Part shown: in pieces, positions 44,587-52,515 of the stretch | Numbering within the stretch: position 1 is the stretch's first letter | Layout: every line of letters starts with the position of its first letter | Assembly (NCBI GenBank): GCA_043747835.1 | Contig: JAYTOK010000135.1 | Location: 1 to 64,000 of the forward strand | DNA: 64,000 nt | Reading direction: 5' to 3' | Origin: CADEED01 sp043747835 | GTDB taxonomy: Bacteria > Pseudomonadota > Gammaproteobacteria > Steroidobacterales > Steroidobacteraceae | Notes under the pieces: generated by a model | Told to the model about the DNA's origin: nothing | Database searches by the model: none | The model's input: only the letters and a program-made list of their open reading frames with translations | Position numbers and translations under genes: made by a program

Positions 44587-45030
44587 ATGCCCGGCACCGT
44601 CAAACTGCACCGCGTATTCCCCGCGCCGCCCGCGCGCGTCTACAAGGCCTTCATCGATTCCGCCGCCAAAGCGAAATGGCTGCCACCGTACGGCTTCACC
44701 GCTACCGTGCACGAGAACGATGCGCGCGTCGGCGGCAAGTACCGCATGTCGTTCACCAACTTCTCGACGGGCAACGGCCACACATTTGGCGGCACTTACA
44801 TCGAGATGGTGCCCGGCGAGAAGCTGCGGTACGACGACAAGTTCGACGATCCAAATCTGCCCGGCGTCATGTCGGTGACGGTCACGTTCAAGAAGGTGTT
44901 GGTCGGCACCGAGCTGCACGTCGAACAGTCCGGCATCCCGGACGCGATCCCCGCCGAGGCGTGTTACCTGGGCTGGCAGGAGTCGCTCGAGCAGCTCAAT
45001 CGCCTGGTGAGGCCGGAGATTCCGGACTGA
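44587..45030 (+). CDS. SRPBCC / AHSA1-like domain protein
   Basis: 147 residues with the helix-grip fold sequence VFPAPPARVYKAFIDSAAKAKWLPP, RVGGKYRMSFTNFSTGNGHTFGGTY and C-terminal GWQESLEQLNRLV, the pattern of the activator-of-Hsp90-ATPase-like (START) group. These bind hydrophobic ligands or act as stress proteins; ligand unknown. AGGAGT upstream of the ATG. No obvious partner among neighbours. Confidence 0.85.
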   Translation: MPGTVKLHRVFPAPPARVYKAFIDSAAKAKWLPPYGFTATVHENDARVGGKYRMSFTNFSTGNGHTFGGTYIEMVPGEKLRYDDKFDDPNLPGVMSVTVTFKKVLVGTELHVEQSGIPDAIPAEACYLGWQESLEQLNRLVRPEIPD

Positions 45031-45047
45031 TGCGGCGATGGCGCTAA

Positions 45048-45077
45048 GATCGGACTCCCCTCATCCGGAGCCCGATC
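45048..45077 (+). promoter_or_regulatory. Dyad overlapping the ribosome site of the ridA-like gene
   Basis: GATCGGACTCC (45048-45058) and GGAGCCCGATC (45067-45077) pair with one mismatch around an 8-base loop, ending one base before the ATG. The GGAG ribosome site is in the right arm, so the hairpin would hide it. TAAGAT at 45045-45050 could be a -10, in which case the dyad would be an operator instead. Confidence 0.45.
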
Positions 45078-45078
45078 C

Positions 45079-45537
45079 ATGCGCCATTCATTCCCGTTGC
45101 TCGCCGCACTCGCCAGCGCCGCGTTTTGCCTCACTGCCGCGGCCGCCGACGGTCCGCTCGTCGAGCACCTGAACTCCGGCAAGGTCTACCCAACCGGCGT
45201 GCCGTTTTCGGAAGCCGTGAAGGTGGGCGACACTCTCTATCTATCCGGCCAGATCGGCGTGAAGCCCGGTAAGCTCGAACTCGTGCCGGGCGGCATCAAG
45301 GAAGAAGGGCGCCAGACTCTCGAGAACCTGCGAACGACGCTCGAAGCGCACGGCTACTCGCTGCGCGACGTCGTGAAGTGCACGGTGATGCTGGCCGACA
45401 TCGCGAAGTGGGGCGAGTTCAACGAGATCTACAAGACGTTCTTCACCGCACCGTATCCGGCGCGCAGCGCGCTCGGGACGAGCGGGCTCGCGCTCGGCGC
45501 GCAGGTCGAACTCGAGTGCATTGCCGTGAAGCAGTGA
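45079..45537 (+). CDS. Exported RidA (YjgF/YER057c/UK114) family protein
   Basis: 152 residues. A signal peptide (~1-22, ending AAAADG) precedes a complete RidA domain: FSEAVKVGDTLYLSGQIG, EGRQTLENLRTTLEAHGYSLRDVVKCTVML and the arginine-containing YPARSALGTSGLALGAQVELECIAVK. Cytoplasmic RidA deaminates reactive enamine/imine intermediates using that arginine. Export suggests another substrate or role. Its ribosome site lies in a hairpin. Confidence 0.85.
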   Translation: MRHSFPLLAALASAAFCLTAAAADGPLVEHLNSGKVYPTGVPFSEAVKVGDTLYLSGQIGVKPGKLELVPGGIKEEGRQTLENLRTTLEAHGYSLRDVVKCTVMLADIAKWGEFNEIYKTFFTAPYPARSALGTSGLALGAQVELECIAVKQ

Positions 45538-45654
45538 GGTTGCTCACGTCCGCAGCATGAATCGTCATTCAAAAGTGATGCCCATCTCACAGGTTGCCGC
45601 GGTGCCGCGACATAAAATCCGAGGCGCTAACTAACACGCACCTGGGAGTGCGCC

Positions 45655-46077
45655 GTGAACAAGAACATTCTCTACGCCATCCTGGCGTTTCTGATCGGTG
45701 GCTTCTTTTTGTACACCGGCGTCCAGGAGCGCATGACGATCTCCAAGCTCAAGAAAGTGGGCGAGCGCGTCGAGGTCGAAACTCCGGACGGTTATACGGA
45801 GCACAAGAAATCCGGCAGCACCACGTACACCGCCGAGTTCAAGTTCCAGACGTCGGACGGCCGCGCGATCCAGAAGAAGAAATCGTTTCCGAAAGAACTC
45901 ATCGCCGATTTCGAGAACGGCACGCCGGTGTACCTGCTTTACGATCCGACCGACCCGAGCGAGTTCGTGTTCGAGAAGGAGGAGCCCGAGTGGTTCCTGG
46001 TCCTGTTCGGCGTCGTGTTCATGGCGGGCGCGGTTTGGTACGGGCGCAAGAAGCCGGAAGTGCCCGCGCCGGAGTGA
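45655..46077 (+). CDS. DUF3592-like membrane protein
   Basis: 140 residues: TM helix at ~5-23, a soluble beta-rich middle (SGSTTYTAEFKFQTSDGR, ELIADFENGTPVYLLYDPTDPSE) and a second TM helix at ~112-130 followed by a short charged tail. This is the architecture of DUF3592, whose function is unknown. GTG start with GGGAGTG upstream. Confidence 0.7.
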   Translation: MNKNILYAILAFLIGGFFLYTGVQERMTISKLKKVGERVEVETPDGYTEHKKSGSTTYTAEFKFQTSDGRAIQKKKSFPKELIADFENGTPVYLLYDPTDPSEFVFEKEEPEWFLVLFGVVFMAGAVWYGRKKPEVPAPE

Positions 46078-46178
46078 GCGATCACGCCGCGGGCGGCCGC
46101 CAGGTGCTGACGGTGTCCCGCTGAGACAATTCAACCGGTCAGCGGCGCCGGGCACGTGCTCGTGTATCCTTCGCGGCC

Positions 46179-47012
46179 ATGCAACTGGCGAATTTTCAGG
46201 TCGGCATCGACCGGCCGATGTTTCTCATCGCGGGTCCCTGCGTCATCGAGGGCGACACCCTCACGCAGGAAATCGCCGGCAAGCTCAAGGAGATCACGAC
46301 CCGTCTCGGCGTGCCCTTCATCTTCAAGGCGTCGTACGACAAGGCGAACCGCTCGTCGGCGAAAAGCTTCCGCGGTCCCGGCATCGACGCGGGCCTTAAA
46401 GTCCTGCAGGGCGTGAAAGAGAAGATCGGCGTGCCCGTGCTGACCGACGTGCATGAAGACACTCCCTTCAAGGAAGTGGCAGCCGTCGTCGACGTGCTGC
46501 AGACGCCGGCGTTCCTCGTGCGCCAGACGAACTTCATCGTGAACGTCTGCTCGGCGGGCAAGCCGGTCAACATCAAGAAAGGCCAGTTCCTGAGCCCGTG
46601 GGAAATGCAGAACGTCGTCGACAAGGCGCGCTCCACCGGCAACGAGCAGATCATGGTCTGCGAGCGTGGCTTCTCCTTCGGCTACAACAATCTCGTCTCC
46701 GACATGCGCTCGCTCGCGATCATGCGCGCGACCGGCGCGCCGGTCGTGTTCGACGCCACGCATTCGGTCCAACTACCGGGCGGCCTCGGCGGCAGCTCCG
46801 GCGGTCAGCGCGAACACATTCCGGTCCTTGCTCGCGCGGCCGTTGCCGCGGGCATCTCGGGTCTCTTCATGGAAACGCATCCGGATCCGTCGAAGGCATT
46901 GAGCGACGGTCCCAACGCCTGGCCGCTCGGCCGCATGGAAAATTTACTGTCGACGCTCAAGCAGCTCGACATCGCAGTCAAACAACAACCTTTCGAGGAA
47001 AGTCTCCTATGA
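46179..47012 (+). CDS. kdsA: 3-deoxy-8-phosphooctulonate (KDO-8-P) synthase, cysteine-type
   Basis: Condenses arabinose-5-phosphate and PEP to KDO-8-P for the LPS core. 277 residues with IAGPCVIEGD, FKASYDKANRSS, VLTDVHED, CERGFSFGYNNLVSDMRSL, FDATHSVQ and METHPDPSKALSDGPNAWPL. Cys21 occupies the position that is Asn in E. coli KdsA and Cys in metal-dependent enzymes, so a metal requirement is predicted. TATCCT lies 8 bases before the ATG with no ribosome site (leaderless candidate). Overlaps eno by 4 bases. Confidence 0.96.
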   Translation: MQLANFQVGIDRPMFLIAGPCVIEGDTLTQEIAGKLKEITTRLGVPFIFKASYDKANRSSAKSFRGPGIDAGLKVLQGVKEKIGVPVLTDVHEDTPFKEVAAVVDVLQTPAFLVRQTNFIVNVCSAGKPVNIKKGQFLSPWEMQNVVDKARSTGNEQIMVCERGFSFGYNNLVSDMRSLAIMRATGAPVVFDATHSVQLPGGLGGSSGGQREHIPVLARAAVAAGISGLFMETHPDPSKALSDGPNAWPLGRMENLLSTLKQLDIAVKQQPFEESLL

Positions 47013-48298
47013 GTCGCATCGTTGATATCGTCGGGCGCGAAGTGATCGATTCGCGCGGCAATCCGACCGTCGAGGCCGACGTGTATCTCGACTCGGGCGC
47101 CATGGGCCGCGCGGCGGTTCCTTCCGGCGCGTCTACGGGTTCGCGCGAAGCGGTGGAGCTGCGCGACGGCGACAAGAAGCGTTATCTCGGCAAGGGCGTG
47201 CTCAAGGCTGTCAGAAACGTCAACGGCGAACTCAAGAAAGCGCTCGTCGGAAAAGAGGCGTTCGATCAGCAACAGCTCGATCAGATCATGATCGACCTCG
47301 ATGGCACCGAGAACAAAAGTCGTCTCGGCGCCAACTCGCTGCTCGCGGTGTCGCTCGCGAATGCGAAGGCCGCCGCCATCGACAGCAAGCAATCGCTGTG
47401 GAAGTACCTCGCGCAGGGCCGCGAGCCCGTGATGCCGGTGCCGATGATGAACGTCATCAACGGTGGCGCGCACGCGGACAACTCGCTCGACGTGCAGGAA
47501 TTCATGATCATCCCCGTCGGCGCGCCGACGTTCTCGGAGGCGCTGCGCTATGGCGCGGAAATCTTCCACACGCTGAAAGGCATTCTGAAAAAGAAGAAGC
47601 TGACCACGGCGGTTGGCGACGAGGGCGGCTTCGCGCCGAACCTCTCCTCGAACGAAGCGGGCATCAAGATCATCATCCAGGCGGTCGAGCAGGCCGGCTA
47701 CAAGCTCGGCAAGCAGATCTATCTCGGCATGGACGTCGCGGCGTCGGAATTTTTTAATCACAAGAAGAACATCTACGACCTTACTGGCGAAGGCCGGAAA
47801 TTCTCTTCGGACGAGTTCGTGAAGTACTTCGCCAAGCTCGTGGCCAAGTACCCGATCATCAGCATCGAAGACGGAATGGCCGAGCAGGACTGGGATGGCT
47901 GGGCGACGTTGACCAACGCATTGGGCAAGAAGATCCAGCTCGTCGGCGACGATCTTTTCGTGACCAACACCAAGATCCTGAAAGAGGGCATCGACAAGAA
48001 GATCGCCAACTCGATCCTCATCAAGGTCAACCAGATCGGCACGCTGTCCGAGACGCTCGCGGCCATCAAGCTCGCGGACGACGCGGGGTATTCCGCGGTC
48101 GTTTCGCATCGTTCGGGTGAGACCGAGGACGCGACGATCGCCGACATCGCGGTCGCGACGACCGCCAGCCAGATCAAGACGGGCTCGATGTCGCGCTCGG
48201 ATCGCATCGCGAAGTACAACCAGTTGCTGCGGATCGAAGGCGAACTGGGTGGCAAGGTGCGCTACGCGGGTAGAGACGCCTTTCCGGTCAAGATCTGA
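47009..48298 (+). CDS. eno: Enolase
   Basis: Converts 2-phosphoglycerate to PEP, the co-substrate of the KdsA encoded just upstream. 429 residues with EVIDSRGNPTVEADV, SGASTGSREAVELRDGDKKRYLGKGV, DLDGTENKSRLGANSLLAVSLA, GDEGGFAPNL, SIEDGMAEQDWDGW, VGDDLFVTN, LIKVNQIGTLSET and SHRSGETED. Start by ATGA overlap with kdsA, GAGGAA upstream. Closed by an intrinsic terminator. Confidence 0.98.
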   Translation: MSRIVDIVGREVIDSRGNPTVEADVYLDSGAMGRAAVPSGASTGSREAVELRDGDKKRYLGKGVLKAVRNVNGELKKALVGKEAFDQQQLDQIMIDLDGTENKSRLGANSLLAVSLANAKAAAIDSKQSLWKYLAQGREPVMPVPMMNVINGGAHADNSLDVQEFMIIPVGAPTFSEALRYGAEIFHTLKGILKKKKLTTAVGDEGGFAPNLSSNEAGIKIIIQAVEQAGYKLGKQIYLGMDVAASEFFNHKKNIYDLTGEGRKFSSDEFVKYFAKLVAKYPIISIEDGMAEQDWDGWATLTNALGKKIQLVGDDLFVTNTKILKEGIDKKIANSILIKVNQIGTLSETLAAIKLADDAGYSAVVSHRSGETEDATIADIAVATTASQIKTGSMSRSDRIAKYNQLLRIEGELGGKVRYAGRDAFPVKI

Positions 48299-48313
48299 TC
48301 GTCGGGTAGTTGG

Positions 48314-48344
48314 GCGGCGAGGTATTGCTTGCCGCTTCTCTTTT
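48314..48344 (+). terminator. Intrinsic terminator after eno
   Basis: GCGGCGAG and CTTGCCGC form an 8-bp stem with one G-T wobble around GTATTG, followed directly by TTCTCTTTT. It lies 15 bases past the eno stop. Confidence 0.8.
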
Positions 48345-48417
48345 CCGACTACACTGGCATCAAGGCGGCCCTCGCGTCCGGTCGAACAACCTGGGTCTAC
48401 GTCAGCAGGAAAACAAC

Positions 48418-48909
48418 ATGAACAATCCTTACGCTCCACCTACCGCCAAAGTCGGTGATATCGAAGAACAGAAACCCGAAGACTTCGACTACGCGGGGTT
48501 CTGGTGGCGCGTGCTGGCTTCGATTCTCGACAACATCGTGCTCGGCATTGCGGTCGGTCTCATATCGGCGGGCGTCGTGATCGCGATCTTCGGCATTGGC
48601 GGTACCAACGATTCGTACTGGGCCATTGGCCTCAACTATCTGACCTCCACCGTTCTCACCGGTATCGCCGTCGTCCTGTTCTGGAAATTCAAGCAGGCGA
48701 CGCCGGGTAAACTCATGTTGTCGATGAAGATCGTGGACGCCGAAACGTTTGGCCCCATCTCGTGGGGGCAAAGCATCGGCCGCTACTTCGCCTACTTCGT
48801 CTCGTTCTTCGGGCTCTGTCTCGGTTTCATGTGGGTCGGTTGGGACGAGCGCAAACAGGGCTGGCACGACAAGCTCGCCGGCACCGTGGTGATCCGCGTC
48901 TACAAATAA
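48418..48909 (+). CDS. RDD family membrane protein
   Basis: 163 residues: Pro/Asp-rich N-terminus (NPYAPPTAKV), then the RDD pattern FDYAGFWWRVLASILDNIVLG (conserved Arg and Asp on TM1), two further TM helices, and GKLMLSMKIVDAETF and WHDKLAGTVVI at the C-terminus. RDD proteins are small membrane proteins, some linked to ion/proton exchange; function here is not known. ATG with CAGGAA upstream. Confidence 0.85.
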   Translation: MNNPYAPPTAKVGDIEEQKPEDFDYAGFWWRVLASILDNIVLGIAVGLISAGVVIAIFGIGGTNDSYWAIGLNYLTSTVLTGIAVVLFWKFKQATPGKLMLSMKIVDAETFGPISWGQSIGRYFAYFVSFFGLCLGFMWVGWDERKQGWHDKLAGTVVIRVYK

Positions 48910-48936
48910 CGCGGAACGCGCCGGGTGGTTAGCGCG

Positions 48937-49377
48937 ATGCGTCCCATGTTCGCGTACCTATGCCTCGGCGCAAGCGATCTCGAGCGTTCCGCGAAGTTCT
49001 ACGACGCGACGCTCGGGGTGCTGGGGTATTCGCGCTGCGACACCTCGGCTGAGAGCGCGTCGAGCTGGTCCGGCTGGATCGGCTGGGGGCTCTACGAAAA
49101 GGCGGGCGCCGTGCAGGACGCACTCTGGATCTGCCAGCCGTTCGACGGAACGCCGGCCAGCGCCGGAAACGGCAGCATGGTCGCGTTGTGGGCGAAAACC
49201 TGGGAACAGGTCGGCGCGTTTCACGCGGCGGCGCTGGCGAACGGCGGAACGTCGGAAGGCGTTCCCGGCCTGCGTTTGCAATACAACCCCGATTTCTACG
49301 CGGCCTACGTGCGCGACCCCGACGGCAACAAACTGGCCGTCGTCTGTCGCGGCTTTACGGCAGCGCAGGGCCAGTAG
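48937..49377 (+). CDS. VOC (glyoxalase/bleomycin-resistance fold) family protein
   Basis: 146 residues with the paired beta-alpha-beta-beta-beta modules of the vicinal oxygen chelate fold: FAYLCLGASDLERSAKFYDATLGVLGYS at the start and YAAYVRDPDGNKLAVVC at the end. Substrate unknown. The ATG at 48937 fits the fold's first strand; a GTG at 48925 would add four residues. Small upstream gap to the RDD gene (27 bp). Confidence 0.8.
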   Translation: MRPMFAYLCLGASDLERSAKFYDATLGVLGYSRCDTSAESASSWSGWIGWGLYEKAGAVQDALWICQPFDGTPASAGNGSMVALWAKTWEQVGAFHAAALANGGTSEGVPGLRLQYNPDFYAAYVRDPDGNKLAVVCRGFTAAQGQ

Positions 49378-49504
49378 TCAGATTGCGCCGGGGTCGTCCT
49401 GGCTCATCCCACACTCGTTTCACCGTCCGTCCTGCACGGCTCACTGCATTGGCGCTAGCATTCGGCATCCGGCCTGACCGGAAACCTTTTTATCAAGGAA
49501 CGTC

Positions 49505-52261
49505 ATGAAACTCCTGCGTCTCATCGCATCCCTCATCATCGCCACCGCCGGTGCCGCGTTCGCCGCGCCGGCCAAACCACCCGCGCTGCCGTCCGTCGAC
49601 ATTCCCTACACGAAGTTCGTGCTGCCCAATGGCCTCACGCTGATCGTGCATGAGGATCACAAGGCACCCGTCGTCGCGGTCAACATCTGGTACCACGTCG
49701 GCAGCAAGGACGAGAAGGTGGGACGCACGGGCTTCGCGCACCTGTTCGAACACCTGATGTTCAACGGCTCCGAGCACTACAACGACGACTGGTTCAAGGC
49801 GATGGAAGCCGCGGGCGCCACCAAACTGAACGGCACCACGTGGTACGACCGGACAAACTACTTCCAGAACATGCCGACCTCGGCGGTGGATCTCACGCTG
49901 TGGATGGAGTCGGATCGCATGGGCCACCTGCTCGGCGCGATCGACCAGGCGCGCCTCGACGAACAGCGCGGCGTCGTGCAGAACGAGAAGCGCCAGGGCC
50001 AGAATCGGCCGTACGGCAAGGTCTCCGAGTTGATAGCGTCCAACACCTATCCCGCCGGTCACCCGTACTCGTGGGAGGCCATCGGGTCGATGGAAGACCT
50101 GAGCGCCGCCTCGCTCGAGGACGTGAAGGAATGGTTCCGCACGTATTACGGCGCCGCGAATGCCGTGCTCGTCATCGCCGGTGACATCACCGCGGCCGAT
50201 GCGAAGGCCAAGGTCGAGAAGTACTTCGGCGACATCCCGGCCGGTCCCGTCATCAACCGCCAGCAGGACTGGATCGCGAAGATGAGCGGCGAGCGCCGCC
50301 TGATGATGCAGGACCGCGTGCCGCAGTCGCGCATCTACAAGGTGTGGAACATCCCGGGTTACCGCCACCGCGACTACACGCTGCTGGACATCGCCCAGGA
50401 TGTGCTCACGGGCAGCAAGAACAGCCGGCTCTACAAGCGTCTCGTCTACACCGATCGGACCGCGACGTCGGTGCAGTCGTACATCGGGCCGTTCGAGATC
50501 GGTTCGCAGCTCGTGATCATCGCGACGGTCAAGCCGGGCGAAGATCCGGCGAAAGTCGAGCGTGTGCTCGACGAGGAGATCGGAAAGTTTTTGGCAACCG
50601 GTCCGACGGCCGCGGAGCTCGATCGCATCCGCACCACCAACTTCGCGAACTTCGCGCGCGGCATCGAGCGCATCGACGGTTTCGGCGGCAAGTCGTCGAT
50701 CCTCGCCGAGAGTCAGGTCTACGGCGGCTCGCCGGAGTTCTACAAGACTCGTCTCGACTGGATTTCGAAGGCGACGCCGGCCGACGTGCAGGCGGCCGCG
50801 AAGCGCTGGATCTCCGATGGCGTGTTCGTCGTGAACGTCGAGCCCGCCGGCAATTTCAAGACGGTGGCCTCGACCGTCGATCGCAGCAAACCACCGGTGC
50901 CCGGCGCGCCCGCGTCGCTCAAGCTGCCGCCGCCCGCGCGCACGAAACTGTCGAACGGTCTCGAGGTCGTCGTCGTCGAACGCCACAACGCGCCCGTCGT
51001 CGACTTCACGCTGATCTCGGACGTCGGCTTCGCGGCTGATATCCAGGCGAAGCCCGGCAGCGCGCGTCTCGCGACGCTCATGCTCCAGGAAGGCACGAAG
51101 ACCCGCGACTCGCTGCAGATCGCCGAGCGCGCCGAAACGCTGGGCGCGAATCTGGGCGTCGGCTCGTCGCTCGATCGCTCGTTCCTCAGCATGAACGCGT
51201 TGTCGAACCGCCTCGGCGATTCGCTCGAGTTGTATGCGGACCTCCTCATGAACCCGACCTTCCCCGCGAAAGAGCTGGAACGCATCCGCGGTCAGACGCT
51301 CGCGGGAATCCAGCAGGAGAAGGCGCAGCCCGCCGCGCTCATCGGCCGGGTGTTGCCGAAGCTGCTGTTCGGCGACGGGCATGCCTATTCGCTGCCGGCG
51401 TCCGGCACGGGCACGGAAGAAGCGGTCAGCAGCATGAAGAGCGAAGATCTCGCGGCGTTCTACAAGCGCTGGGTGCGGCCCGACACCTCGACGCTGCTCG
51501 TCGTCGGCGACACCACGCTCGACGCGATCAAGCCGCTGCTGGAGCAAAGACTCGCCGCGTGGCGCACGCCGGCGGAAGCGAAGCCTGTGAAGAACATCGC
51601 GCCGGTGACCGTCGCCGCGAAGCCGCGCGTGTTCCTCATCGACCGCCCGGCCGCCGAGCAGTCGCAGATCGTCGCCGCCACCATCGCGCCGTCACGCGCG
51701 GACGCCGACCACATCCGTCACGTCGTGATCGACACGATGCTGGGCGGCAACTTCACGTCGCGCCTCAACATGAATTTGCGCGAGGGAAAGCACTGGTCCT
51801 ACGGCGCGGGCACTCGCCTCACCGACGCGATCGGGCAGGGCACGTTTCGCGCCGGCGCCGGCGTGCAGACGGACAAGACCGCGGAGTCCATGACCGAGAT
51901 CCGCAAGGAACTGCGCGAGATCCTGACCACGCGCAAGCCCGATGCCGCCGAGATCAAGTTCGCGACCGACAGCATCGCGATCGCGCTGCCCGGCAGCAAC
52001 GAGACGTCGACGGAGATCGCGGGCTCGTATGGTGAGATCCTGACGTACGGATTGAAGGACAGCTTCTGGAACGACTTCGTGGGCGATCTCAATGCGCTCA
52101 CGCCGGCGGACGTCAACGGCGTCGCGGGGAAGCTGATTCAGCCGGAGGCGATGACGTGGATCGTCGTTGGCGATCTGTCGAAGATCGAGAAGCCGGTGCG
52201 GGCGCTCGGATTTGGCGAGGTCACGGTGGTCGACGCGGACGGGAAGGTCGTCGCCCGGTAG
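49505..52261 (+). CDS. Periplasmic M16 family zinc metallopeptidase, two-repeat type
   Basis: 918 residues with a signal peptide (1-20, AAFA). The N-terminal half has the inverse zinc motif HxxEH as GFAHLFEHLMFNGSEHY at 79-83 and a downstream glutamate in VVQNEKRQGQN; the C-terminal half (from ~480) is a second M16 module (LSNGLEVVVVERHNAPVV) without the zinc motif. This is the pitrilysin/PqqL-like clamshell arrangement for degrading short peptides. AAGGAACG upstream of the ATG. Confidence 0.93.
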   Translation: MKLLRLIASLIIATAGAAFAAPAKPPALPSVDIPYTKFVLPNGLTLIVHEDHKAPVVAVNIWYHVGSKDEKVGRTGFAHLFEHLMFNGSEHYNDDWFKAMEAAGATKLNGTTWYDRTNYFQNMPTSAVDLTLWMESDRMGHLLGAIDQARLDEQRGVVQNEKRQGQNRPYGKVSELIASNTYPAGHPYSWEAIGSMEDLSAASLEDVKEWFRTYYGAANAVLVIAGDITAADAKAKVEKYFGDIPAGPVINRQQDWIAKMSGERRLMMQDRVPQSRIYKVWNIPGYRHRDYTLLDIAQDVLTGSKNSRLYKRLVYTDRTATSVQSYIGPFEIGSQLVIIATVKPGEDPAKVERVLDEEIGKFLATGPTAAELDRIRTTNFANFARGIERIDGFGGKSSILAESQVYGGSPEFYKTRLDWISKATPADVQAAAKRWISDGVFVVNVEPAGNFKTVASTVDRSKPPVPGAPASLKLPPPARTKLSNGLEVVVVERHNAPVVDFTLISDVGFAADIQAKPGSARLATLMLQEGTKTRDSLQIAERAETLGANLGVGSSLDRSFLSMNALSNRLGDSLELYADLLMNPTFPAKELERIRGQTLAGIQQEKAQPAALIGRVLPKLLFGDGHAYSLPASGTGTEEAVSSMKSEDLAAFYKRWVRPDTSTLLVVGDTTLDAIKPLLEQRLAAWRTPAEAKPVKNIAPVTVAAKPRVFLIDRPAAEQSQIVAATIAPSRADADHIRHVVIDTMLGGNFTSRLNMNLREGKHWSYGAGTRLTDAIGQGTFRAGAGVQTDKTAESMTEIRKELREILTTRKPDAAEIKFATDSIAIALPGSNETSTEIAGSYGEILTYGLKDSFWNDFVGDLNALTPADVNGVAGKLIQPEAMTWIVVGDLSKIEKPVRALGFGEVTVVDADGKVVAR

Positions 52262-52283
52262 TCAGACCCAGAAGTTCGATCGC

Positions 52284-52319
52284 GGGCCGGGAGGCGAGAG
52301 CTTCTCGGCCCGTTTCATT
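52284..52319 (+). terminator. Intrinsic terminator after the M16 peptidase gene
   Basis: GGGCCG at the left pairs with CGGCCC at the right, extended by GAGG/CTTC-type pairing with one mismatch, followed by GTTTCATTT. It begins 22 bases past the stop. Confidence 0.65.
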
Positions 52320-52433
52320 TCCGTGACTGCAATGCCAGCGGCAAATCTGGTGAAACGCAGCAGTTATGCCCTACGTGTCACGTCTCCACGATTTCTCACA
52401 CGTTCGCAAGAGTTTCTTTTCTTGACGTAGGCA

Positions 52434-52462
52434 TTGACCCCGGCATGCAGCGCCGGTATTCA
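52434..52462 (+). promoter_or_regulatory. Candidate promoter of the type I secretion operon
   Basis: TTGACC (52434-52439) is separated by exactly 17 bases from TATTCA (52457-52462). The spacer carries the small dyad CCGGC/GCCGG, which could be an operator. The -10 matches the consensus at only three positions. It lies ~55 bases before the exporter start in the 254-bp gap after the M16 gene. Confidence 0.35.
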
Positions 52463-52515
52463 TCTGCACCCTCGGGAACCGCAATTGGTAGTCAGTGACT
52501 CAGGAAACTTCCGCA

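Noticed and set aside
49493..51547. 684-codon minus-strand frame opposite the M16 peptidase gene
   Set aside because: Low-complexity Arg/Asp/Val/Leu translation with no signature; the plus-strand gene has signal peptide and HxxEH zinc motif.
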